Positions 1 through 5,321 of a DNA stretch of 11,282 bases are shown here, in pieces. The translations under genes and the position numbers were made by a program. Numbering within the stretch: the stretch's first letter is position 1; the number at the start of each line of letters is the position of its first letter. This DNA comes from Betaproteobacteria bacterium (GTDB taxonomy: Bacteria; Pseudomonadota; Gammaproteobacteria; Burkholderiales; SG8-39). Where the stretch lies: the NCBI GenBank assembly GCA_011391185.1, contig JAABRB010000082.1:1-11282 (forward strand), read 5' to 3'. The notes beneath the pieces were generated by a model that ran no database searches, was not told the DNA's origin, and saw only the letters and a list, made by a program, of their open reading frames with translations.

Positions 1-224
1 ACGCGAAGAGGATGGCGCAGGAACTCCGCGACTGGGTGGCCAAGGAAATCGGTCCGATCGCCAAACCCAGGGACATCCGCTTCGGCGATAACCTGCCCAA
101 GACGCGCTCCGGAAAGATCATGCGCCGGCTGCTGCGCTCCATCGCAAAGGGCGAATCGATCACCCAGGATGTTTCCACGCTGGAGAACCCGGCCATTCTG
201 GAGCAGCTCAAGGGTTCGGGCTGA
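1..224 (+). CDS. acs: Acetyl-CoA synthetase, C-terminal fragment (5' end outside window)
   Basis: This is the last ~73 residues of an AMP-forming acetyl-CoA synthetase, which activates acetate to acetyl-CoA through acetyl-AMP in the cytoplasm. The reading frame is open from base 3 to the TGA at 222-224, so the gene begins before the window; the internal ATG at 12 is not its start. The fragment contains [11 protein letters not shown], the C-terminal motif of the family. Its lysine (codon 114-116) is the catalytic A10 lysine, which in known Acs enzymes is reversibly acetylated to switch the enzyme off. The tail after it ([16 protein letters not shown]) also matches Acs rather than other acyl-CoA synthetases. 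Propionyl-CoA synthetase shares the lysine motif and is the main alternative. The next gene starts 36 bases downstream, with no terminator visible between them. Confidence 0.9.
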   Translation, partial: AKRMAQELRDWVAKEIGPIAKPRDIRFGDNLPKTRSGKIMRRLLRSIAKGESITQDVSTLENPAILEQLKGSG

Positions 225-260
225 GCCGCGGACCGGCCCGGCACCCGCAGTACGAAGTTC

Positions 261-1673
261 ATGGACGCTCCCACGCTGCTGCATCGCCTTGCTCGAATCG
301 TCGGCGAGCAGCACGTGCTCGTGGAAGATGTCGATACGGCACCGTATGCGACAGACTTCCGCAAGCGCTATTTCGGACGCGCGCGGGCCGTCGTGAAGCC
401 GGGCAGCGCCGCGGAAGTGGCGGCCATTGTCGTCCTGTGCGTCGAGGCCCACACTGCGATCGTCCCGCAAGGCGGAAACACCAGTCTCTGCGGCGCTGCG
501 ACGCCCGACGCGAGTGGCACCCAGCTCATCGTCAATCTTTCGCGCATGAACCGGATTCGCGCCCTCGATCCCGTGAACAACACGGTTACGGTGGAAGCGG
601 GTTGCGTGCTGGCAAACCTGCAGGACGCCGCGGAAGAGGCGGAGCGGCTGTTCCCGCTCAGCCTGGGTGCCGAAGGAAGCTGCGAAATCGGCGGTAATCT
701 TTCCACCAACGCCGGCGGTGTGCAGGTCCTGCGCTACGGAAACGCGCGCGATCTGGTGCTCGGGCTGGAAGTCGTGCTGCCGTCCGGCGAGATCTGGGAC
801 GGACTGCGGGGCCTGCGCAAGGACAACACCGGCTACGATCTGAAGCACGTTTTCATCGGCGCCGAGGGGACGCTCGGCATCATCACCTGCGCCGTGCTCA
901 AGCTTTATCCGAAACCTCGTAGCCAGGCCACGGCGGTCGTCGCACTGGCGAACGTGCGGGCGGCGCTGCGGTTTCTGACGCACATCCAGGAGCGATGCGG
1001 CGATCGTTTGACGGCATTCGAGCTGATGTCGCGCCTCTGCATCGAGATCGTGACGCGCCATATCCCGGGCGTTTCGCCACCGTTCGCGAAGCAATACCCC
1101 GAGCACGTGCTGCTCGAGCTTTCCGACACCTATGCCGCAGGCAATGTCAGGGAGGTGCTCGAGGCCGGGCTGGAAGAGGCGCTGGAGCAGGGCCTCATTG
1201 TCGACGCAGTCGTCGCTGCGAGCGATGCACAGGCGCAGAAGTTGTGGGCGCTGCGCGAGAATCTCACCGAAGCGCAGGCGTTGGACGGCAGGCAGGTCAA
1301 GCACGACGTCTCGGTGCCGATCTCGCGCATCGCGGATTTCATGGACGATGCCGAGGCGGCACTTGCGCGCGAGTTTCCCGGCGCACGGGTGGTGAATTTC
1401 GGTCACGTCGGGGATGGCAATCTGCACTTCAACGTGGCGCCTCCGCTCGGCATGGATGAGGAAGCATTCATGAAGAATATGCGCTCCGTGAATCGGATCG
1501 TGCACGACATAACCTTTCGCCACGGCGGGTCGATCAGTGCCGAGCATGGCCTCGGCGTCTACAAGCGTGAGGAGATCCTGCGCTACAAGTCGCCGCTGGA
1601 AATGGAGATCATGCGCACGATCAAACGGGCCATCGATCCGCACGGCATAATGAATCCGGGCAAGGTGCTCTGA
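261..1673 (+). CDS. FAD-dependent D-2-hydroxyacid dehydrogenase, D-2-hydroxyglutarate dehydrogenase/GlcD type
   Basis: This 470-residue flavoprotein of the PCMH/VAO family probably oxidises a D-2-hydroxyacid to the 2-keto acid and passes electrons to a quinone or electron-transfer flavoprotein. The N-terminal half is the FAD domain, with PQGGNTSL at about 69-76, the GGNLSTNAGG loop at 144-153 and GAEGTLGI at 200-207. The C-terminal half is the substrate domain. HVGDGNLH (382-389) and SAEHGLG (E428, H429) supply the His-His-Glu metal site. R332, T336 and K347 have the same spacing as the substrate-binding Arg, Thr and Lys of human D2HGDH as I recall it, which favours D-2-hydroxyglutarate or a close relative over glycolate. 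D-lactate or glycolate (GlcD) activity cannot be excluded, but no glcE or glcF follows. Length is normal for the family. The ATG at 261 gives the expected N-terminus, although no clear ribosome binding site precedes it. Confidence 0.85.
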   Translation: MDAPTLLHRLARIVGEQHVLVEDVDTAPYATDFRKRYFGRARAVVKPGSAAEVAAIVVLCVEAHTAIVPQGGNTSLCGAATPDASGTQLIVNLSRMNRIRALDPVNNTVTVEAGCVLANLQDAAEEAERLFPLSLGAEGSCEIGGNLSTNAGGVQVLRYGNARDLVLGLEVVLPSGEIWDGLRGLRKDNTGYDLKHVFIGAEGTLGIITCAVLKLYPKPRSQATAVVALANVRAALRFLTHIQERCGDRLTAFELMSRLCIEIVTRHIPGVSPPFAKQYPEHVLLELSDTYAAGNVREVLEAGLEEALEQGLIVDAVVAASDAQAQKLWALRENLTEAQALDGRQVKHDVSVPISRIADFMDDAEAALAREFPGARVVNFGHVGDGNLHFNVAPPLGMDEEAFMKNMRSVNRIVHDITFRHGGSISAEHGLGVYKREEILRYKSPLEMEIMRTIKRAIDPHGIMNPGKVL

Positions 1674-1700
1674 TCGGCCGCTGCGGACGGTGCGTTGCGG

Positions 1701-1706
1701 TAGAAT
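1701..1706 (+). promoter_or_regulatory. Candidate -10 box (TAGAAT) of the tRNA-Ser locus
   Basis: TAGAAT matches the sigma-70 -10 consensus at five of six positions and ends 9 bases before the tRNA-Ser 5'-half copy at 1716. I see no good -35 hexamer at 16-18 bases. No comparable -10 box lies just ahead of the intact tRNA at 1894. If this is the promoter, the intact tRNA would be made from a transcript that first runs through the broken copy and its hairpin. Confidence 0.4.
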
Positions 1707-1715
1707 TGCGCGCCC

Positions 1716-1752
1716 GGAGAGGTGGCCGAGTGGTTGGAGGCGCACGCCTGGA
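1716..1752 (+). pseudogene. Truncated copy of tRNA-Ser(GGA): 5' half only
   Basis: These 37 bases match the first 37 bases of the intact tRNA-Ser at 1894-1930 with one mismatch (G at 1737 against A at 1915). The copy includes the acceptor 5' strand, D arm, anticodon 5' strand and the GGA anticodon. Identity stops directly after the anticodon. The following 141 bases contain no tRNA 3' half: no TTCGA T-loop and no pairing partner for the acceptor. It therefore cannot make a tRNA alone. It lies behind the only -10-like box of the locus, which suggests it marks the original 5' end of the gene. Confidence 0.85.
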
Positions 1753-1793
1753 CAATCTGCCCGCGAGGGCTTGCGAGCCCGGCGGGCTGATTG
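1753..1793 (+). repeat. Long imperfect hairpin abutting the truncated tRNA-Ser
   Basis: A 41-base inverted repeat starts on the first base after the tRNA homology ends. CAATC (1753-1757) pairs with GATTG (1789-1793). After one T-T mismatch, GCCCGC (1759-1764) pairs with GCGGGC (1782-1787). After a small bulge, GGGCT (1767-1771) pairs with AGCCC (1776-1780) around a TGCG loop. That is 16 base pairs. No T-tract follows, so it is a poor intrinsic terminator. The rest of the spacer, 1794-1893, shows no gene or other structure I can name. Confidence 0.7.
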
Positions 1794-1893
1794 CGGCGCA
1801 GACTCATGCGGCGCGCAGCGTCGCGTGATGTCGTAGCCAAAGCGTAGCGTCCGGGCGGGCGGGACGACACCACGAGGAGCTGTCAAGCAGTAC

Positions 1894-1984
1894 GGAGAGG
1901 TGGCCGAGTGGTTGAAGGCGCACGCCTGGAAAGCGTGTGTACGTTAATACCGTACCGAGGGTTCGAATCCCTCTCTCTCCGCCA
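1894..1984 (+). tRNA. tRNA-Ser, anticodon GGA
   Basis: This is a complete class II tRNA of 91 bases with an encoded CCA end (1982-1984). The acceptor strand GGAGAGG (1894-1900) pairs with 1974-1980, the last pair being G-T. The anticodon stem CACGC (1921-1925)/GCGTG (1933-1937) encloses a seven-base loop with anticodon GGA at 1928-1930, which reads UCC and UCU. The long variable arm typical of serine tRNAs is GTACG (1939-1943)/CGTAC (1951-1955). The T arm is GAGGG/CCCTC around TTCGAAT (1962-1968). The discriminator G (1981) is normal for tRNA-Ser. A truncated copy lies 178 bases upstream, and a fragment of its 3' end lies 159 bases downstream. Confidence 0.97.
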
Positions 1985-1993
1985 ATTGCAGGA

Positions 1994-2015
1994 GAAGCCC
2001 GCGCCTGCGGGCTTC
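1994..2015 (+). terminator. Hairpin behind tRNA-Ser, possible weak terminator
   Basis: GAAGCCCGC (1994-2002) and GCGGGCTTC (2007-2015) form a perfect 9-bp stem with a GCCT loop, 9 bases after the tRNA CCA end. Shape and position suit a tRNA terminator. The stem is followed by GATGCCG instead of a T-run, so termination may be inefficient and the hairpin may serve only in 3'-end processing. Confidence 0.45.
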
Positions 2016-2034
2016 GATGCCGTGGCGCGGAGAA

Positions 2035-2056
2035 GCGAGCAAACCGCTTTGCTCGC
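2035..2056 (+). repeat. Second perfect hairpin downstream of tRNA-Ser
   Basis: GCGAGCAAA (2035-2043) and TTTGCTCGC (2048-2056) form a perfect 9-bp stem with a CCGC loop. No T-run follows. Just after it, at 2058-2070, lies CGAGGGATTCGAA, which equals the tRNA-Ser T-arm string at 1956-1967 with one extra A. It may be a decayed T-arm remnant. I can assign no function. Confidence 0.4.
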
Positions 2057-2123
2057 GCGAGGGATTCGAAGGGTTCGGCGATGCGCGCTTGCGCCGCCGA
2101 ACCGCGGCCGGCAGTATGTCGGA

Positions 2124-2145
2124 GAATCCCTCTCTCTCCCCGCCA
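2124..2145 (+). repeat. Fragment of the tRNA-Ser 3' end
   Basis: The 16 bases at 2124-2139 are identical to 1965-1980 of the tRNA (T-arm 3' side plus acceptor 3' strand). After two extra C bases the GCCA end follows at 2142-2145. Such a direct repeat of a tRNA 3' end resembles the scar of a site-specific integration or the remnant of a tandem tRNA copy. The next 45 bases up to the amidohydrolase start hold no other recognisable feature. Confidence 0.6.
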
Positions 2146-2190
2146 CGAACAGACCCGTCCGCGCTGGCGCACCGCTATCCAATTTCGGCA

Positions 2191-3870
2191 ATGCTCGATC
2201 TCGTCATCCGAAACGCAATGATCATCGACGGCCTCGGCAATCCGCCGCGGCAGGGGGATCTTGGCGTCTCCGGCGGGCGAATCGCGGCCATCGGGGCCGG
2301 AATCGGCAGGGGCCAGCGCGAAATCGACGCCGGGGGACGGGCGCTCGCGCCGGGGATCATCGACAATCACACGCATTACGATGCCCAGATCACGTGGGAT
2401 CCGACGGCCGCGCCGTCGCCGGCGCTTGGCGTGACGACCGCCATCATCGGCAATTGCGGGTTCACGATTGCTCCGTGCCGACCGGCGCATCGCGACTTCA
2501 CGCTGCGCCACCTCACGCATGTCGAGGGAATGTCGCTGCAGGCACTGCGGCGCGGCGTGCGCTGGGAATTCGAATCGTTTCCCGAGTATTTCGACATGCT
2601 GGAGCAGGGCGGCCTCGTGCCGAACGTCGCGGGGTTCGTCGGCCACTCCTCGATCCGGTCGTGGGTGATGGGCGAGGATTCCGTGAAGCGCACGGCAACG
2701 CCTTCCGAAGTGCAGGAGATGCGCGCGCTCGTGCTCGACGCCATGCGCCACGGGGCAATCGGGTTTTCCACCAGCACTTCGCCGGCGCATAACGGCGAAG
2801 GCGGCGTGCCGATGCCGTCAAGGCTGGCCGACGAGTGGGAGATTCGCGCCCTGGTGGGCGCCGTCGCGGAATCCGGCCGGGGTGTATTCATGCTCACGAA
2901 AGGCGGTCACACGAAGATGGAATTCCTCGAATCGCTCGCCCAGGACAGCGGGCGACCGGTCATCGTCGCCGCGCTGCTGCACAACCGGACCAGTCCCGAC
3001 GGCGTGTTCGACGATATGCGGGCGATTGCGGCAGCGCGAAAGCGCGGAAACCGCCTCTACGGCGCCGTGTCGGCGTGCGTGCTGACGTTTGATTTCACCC
3101 TGGCCGATCCCTATCCGCTCGAGGGGCTCGAGGCCTGGCAGCCCGCATTGCGCGCGAAACCGGATGCCTTGCGCCGGATGCTGGCCGATACCGCGTTCCG
3201 GAGCGCGGTCAAAGACGAGCTCGCGCGCCCCGCGACGGTTCGCATCTTCAACGGCGAATGGGAAGAGATCTTCGTCGTCGAGACGCGCGACCAGCGCCAC
3301 CGGTCGATGGAGCAGCGGTCACTGGCGGAGCTTGGGGAGGCGGCCGGAAAACATCCCCTGGACCTGATGCTCGATCTCGCGCTGGACGAGGATCTCAGAA
3401 CCGTGTTCGTCGCCACGACATTGAACTCGGACGAAGCCGCCGTCGGGCGGCTCATCCGCGACGAAAACAGCCTGGTTTCACTGTCCGATGCCGGGGCGCA
3501 TCTCATGTTTTTCTGCGACGCCGGTTTTGGTCTGCACTTGCTCGGGCATTGGGTCCGCGAGCGGCAGCTGATACCGATCGAAACGGCGGTTCGCAAGCTG
3601 ACCAGCGACCCGGCCGATGTCTTCGGCATGCGCGATCGCGGGCGACTGGTGCCCGGGACCTGGGCGGACCTCATGCTCTTCGACCCCACGACCGTGGGGC
3701 GGGGTGGCAAGGCGCGCGTGTTCGATCTGCCCGGCGGTGCGCCGCGACTGACAACGCCGGCGATCGGCGTGTATGGTGTTTGGGTGAATGGCGTGCAGGT
3801 TGCCGACGCGTCCGGCATGCTGGAGCCCTGCGGTCGGCCGGGCATGCTGCTGCGGACGTTCGAGAAATGA
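2191..3870 (+). CDS. Amidohydrolase family protein, N-acyl-D-amino-acid deacylase (D-aminoacylase) type
   Basis: This 559-residue cytosolic metal-dependent amidohydrolase of the D-aminoacylase/dihydroorotase superfamily probably hydrolyses an N-acyl-D-amino acid or similar amide. It begins with the small beta domain (MLDLVIRNAMIIDG). The barrel strand PGIIDNHTHYD follows, with H60 and H62 as metal ligands. GNCGFTIAP comes next; C89 aligns with the zinc cysteine of D-aminoacylases. H240 (KGGHTKME) and H264 (LLHNR) are candidates for the two later histidine ligands, and D433 in SDAGAH for the catalytic aspartate. The C-terminal motif LVPGTWADLMLFD (about 487-499) is typical of the family. Start choice: the frame is open from 2017, but ATG 2191 gives the usual family N-terminus and excludes the tRNA remnants. 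No ribosome binding site is evident there. The exact substrate cannot be told. The next gene starts 25 bases on. Confidence 0.8.
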   Translation: MLDLVIRNAMIIDGLGNPPRQGDLGVSGGRIAAIGAGIGRGQREIDAGGRALAPGIIDNHTHYDAQITWDPTAAPSPALGVTTAIIGNCGFTIAPCRPAHRDFTLRHLTHVEGMSLQALRRGVRWEFESFPEYFDMLEQGGLVPNVAGFVGHSSIRSWVMGEDSVKRTATPSEVQEMRALVLDAMRHGAIGFSTSTSPAHNGEGGVPMPSRLADEWEIRALVGAVAESGRGVFMLTKGGHTKMEFLESLAQDSGRPVIVAALLHNRTSPDGVFDDMRAIAAARKRGNRLYGAVSACVLTFDFTLADPYPLEGLEAWQPALRAKPDALRRMLADTAFRSAVKDELARPATVRIFNGEWEEIFVVETRDQRHRSMEQRSLAELGEAAGKHPLDLMLDLALDEDLRTVFVATTLNSDEAAVGRLIRDENSLVSLSDAGAHLMFFCDAGFGLHLLGHWVRERQLIPIETAVRKLTSDPADVFGMRDRGRLVPGTWADLMLFDPTTVGRGGKARVFDLPGGAPRLTTPAIGVYGVWVNGVQVADASGMLEPCGRPGMLLRTFEK

Positions 3871-3895
3871 TTCTGATGGATAGGAGCAAAGAGAC

Positions 3896-4231
3896 ATGAA
3901 GCCGCGTGGAACCCGCATGGCCGCGTCACTGCGCACGAGCGACGGCGTGAGCGGCGTGTTTTCCGTCTACCCGGGGGAAACGCCCAAATCGATCGCGTCG
4001 GTCGAGCAGGTGACCTGGGACAAGCCGCCGAGCGGGAAGGTGGTGGAGGGCGCGTTTACCGTCATTGGCGAGCTCGGCATGACGGGGCAGATCATTCTTC
4101 TGAACGGCTACCAGTGGGAGGCGCTGACTCAGGCGAAGCTCGAGAACCATTTCTACGCTGCGATCCTCTGGGGAGGCAGCCCGCTGAAAGTCGTGGACGA
4201 CGCACAGCTCATCAACAAGCGGAAGTCCTGA
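3896..4231 (+). CDS. Unrecognised 111-residue protein
   Basis: I do not recognise this family. The gene is supported by an AGGAG ribosome binding site at 3882-3886, nine bases before the ATG, and by its place between two real genes with gaps of 25 and 30 bases. The frame is intact. The product is soluble-looking, with no signal peptide or membrane segment. It starts with a basic stretch (MKPRGTR) and has a central glycine-, valine- and tryptophan-containing region (SVEQVTWDKPPSGKVVEG, then GELGMTGQIILL) that looks beta-rich. A segment with aromatic residues follows (NGYQWEAL, NHFYAAILWGG), then a charged tail. There are no cysteines and no obvious metal or nucleotide motif. ATG 3917 (residue 8) is an alternative start but lacks its own binding site. 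Co-transcription with its neighbours is likely; I do not assign a function. Confidence 0.75.
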   Translation: MKPRGTRMAASLRTSDGVSGVFSVYPGETPKSIASVEQVTWDKPPSGKVVEGAFTVIGELGMTGQIILLNGYQWEALTQAKLENHFYAAILWGGSPLKVVDDAQLINKRKS

Positions 4232-4261
4232 ACAGGCCGGCAACGCCACCGGGAGCCACAG

Positions 4262-5137
4262 ATGCGCTGGGATCGAATGCGGCGGAGCACGAACGTGGAG
4301 GACCAGCGGCGGAGCCCGTTGGGCGGGATGGGGGTGCCGGTCAAGCTCGGTGGGGGTGGGCTGCTCATCATCCTCGTGATCAGCCTGTTTCTTGGCATCA
4401 ATCCGCTGGAGTTGCTGGGGCCGATAAGCAGTGTGCCGGGCCAGGGACCGGCCGACCGATCGCCCACGCCGATCGAAGCGCAGGGTGGGACGCAAGGTGA
4501 TCCCCAGGCCGATTTCGTTCGCGCGGTGCTGGGTGACACGGAAGACACGTGGCAGCGCATTTTCCGGTCGGGAGGCCGTGACTATCAGGCGCCCCGGTTG
4601 GTGCTCTTCCGCGGCCAGATCGGGTCGGCATGCGGATATGCGAGCGCGGCCGTTGGACCGTTCTACTGCCCGGCGGACCGGAAGGTGTATCTCGACCTCT
4701 CATTCTTCGACGACCTGTCGCAGCGATTCGGCGCGCCGGGAGAGTTCGCGCGCGCGTATGTGATCGCGCACGAGATCGGTCATCACGTGCAGACGCTGCT
4801 GGGTGTCGCGGAGCAGGTGCGGCGCGAAGGCGCGCGACTGTCTCCCGAGCAGCGCAACGGCCTGTCGGTTCGCCAGGAGCTCCAGGCGGACTGCCTGGCT
4901 GGGGTATGGGGACATTTCGCCACCCAGCGCGGGCTGGTCGATACGCGCGACATCGAGGCCGGCCTGCGCGCCGCCGCCGCGATCGGGGATGACCGGATGC
5001 AGCGACGCTCGCAAGGCCACGTCGTGCCGGAAGCGTTTACGCACGGCTCCTCGGCGCAGCGCACGCGCTGGTTTCGACGCGGGCTGGACAGCGGCGAGGC
5101 TGGCCGGTGCGACACTTTCGCTGCCGCTCAGCTCTGA
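4262..5137 (+). CDS. ypfJ: YpfJ-type neutral zinc metallopeptidase, membrane-anchored
   Basis: This 291-residue protein belongs to the neutral zinc metallopeptidase family of E. coli YpfJ (Pfam Zn_peptidase). A charged N-terminus (residues 1-28) precedes one hydrophobic segment at about 33-45 (LLIILVISLFLG), then a Pro/Gly/Gln-rich linker to about 80, so the catalytic domain should lie outside the inner membrane. The zinc site is HEIGHH at 170-175 (H170, E171, H174); the third ligand is probably E206 in RQELQAD. C124 and C136 (SACGY and GPFYCPAD) are a conserved family pair. The C-terminal HGSSAQRTRWFRRGLDSG is also a family hallmark. Length fits the family. GGGAG at 4251-4255 is a good ribosome binding site six bases before the ATG. 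Physiological substrates of the family are poorly known. It is the last gene of the run that begins at 2191. Confidence 0.92.
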   Translation: MRWDRMRRSTNVEDQRRSPLGGMGVPVKLGGGGLLIILVISLFLGINPLELLGPISSVPGQGPADRSPTPIEAQGGTQGDPQADFVRAVLGDTEDTWQRIFRSGGRDYQAPRLVLFRGQIGSACGYASAAVGPFYCPADRKVYLDLSFFDDLSQRFGAPGEFARAYVIAHEIGHHVQTLLGVAEQVRREGARLSPEQRNGLSVRQELQADCLAGVWGHFATQRGLVDTRDIEAGLRAAAAIGDDRMQRRSQGHVVPEAFTHGSSAQRTRWFRRGLDSGEAGRCDTFAAAQL

Positions 5138-5140
5138 GTC

Positions 5141-5182
5141 GCGACCCGCCGCGAGCGGGTCCGGCCGGACCGGTCGCCTTTT
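5141..5182 (+). terminator. Candidate intrinsic terminator after the metallopeptidase gene
   Basis: Starting 4 bases after the stop codon, GCGACC (5141-5146) can pair with GGTCGC (5172-5177), directly followed by CTTTT (5178-5182). Inside lie a 7-bp hairpin GACCCGC/GCGGGTC (5143-5161) and a 14-base palindrome (5158-5171), so several folds compete. The T-run is short, which keeps confidence moderate. Confidence 0.4.
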
Positions 5183-5250
5183 CGGCCTGAACCGTCCAGT
5201 TCTGCGCACCGCCCGTCCGTCAAGCGGGTGCGTGCAGCTCGCGTGCGGGG

Positions 5251-5304
5251 TATGATCACAACCCGTCGTGGTCGGCAAGGGCGCCGACCCCAACCTGTCG
5301 TGGT
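5251..5304 (+). promoter_or_regulatory. parE leader: TATGAT box and a hairpin flanked by direct repeats
   Basis: TATGAT (5251-5256) matches the -10 consensus at five of six positions; I see no good -35 box. Two near-identical 13-mers follow, at 5260-5272 and 5292-5304 (12 of 13 bases equal, containing GTCGTGGT). The first overlaps a hairpin: GGTCGGC (5270-5276) pairs with GCCGACC (5283-5289) around AAGGGC. The hairpin and repeat lie between the presumed start of transcription and the parE ribosome binding site, so they could act in RNA folding or as an operator. Function is inferred only. Confidence 0.35.
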
Positions 5305-5321
5305 GACCAGAACGGGGAGCG

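Noticed and set aside
1716..1984. tRNA-Ser interrupted by a group I or other intron in the anticodon loop
   Set aside because: The 5' half is repeated in full before the 3' half, so the intact tRNA at 1894-1984 needs no splicing, and 141 bases without recognisable P/Q/R/S core elements is too small for a group I intron.
2017..2190. A longer amidohydrolase starting at 2017
   Set aside because: The extra 58 residues are translated from tRNA-Ser remnants and repeats and resemble no protein; the family N-terminus starts at ATG 2191.
1804..2790. A 328-residue - strand open frame containing GERGIRTLGT and similar
   Set aside because: This is the antisense translation of tRNA-Ser(GGA), a well-known false protein in databases, continued antisense through the amidohydrolase gene.
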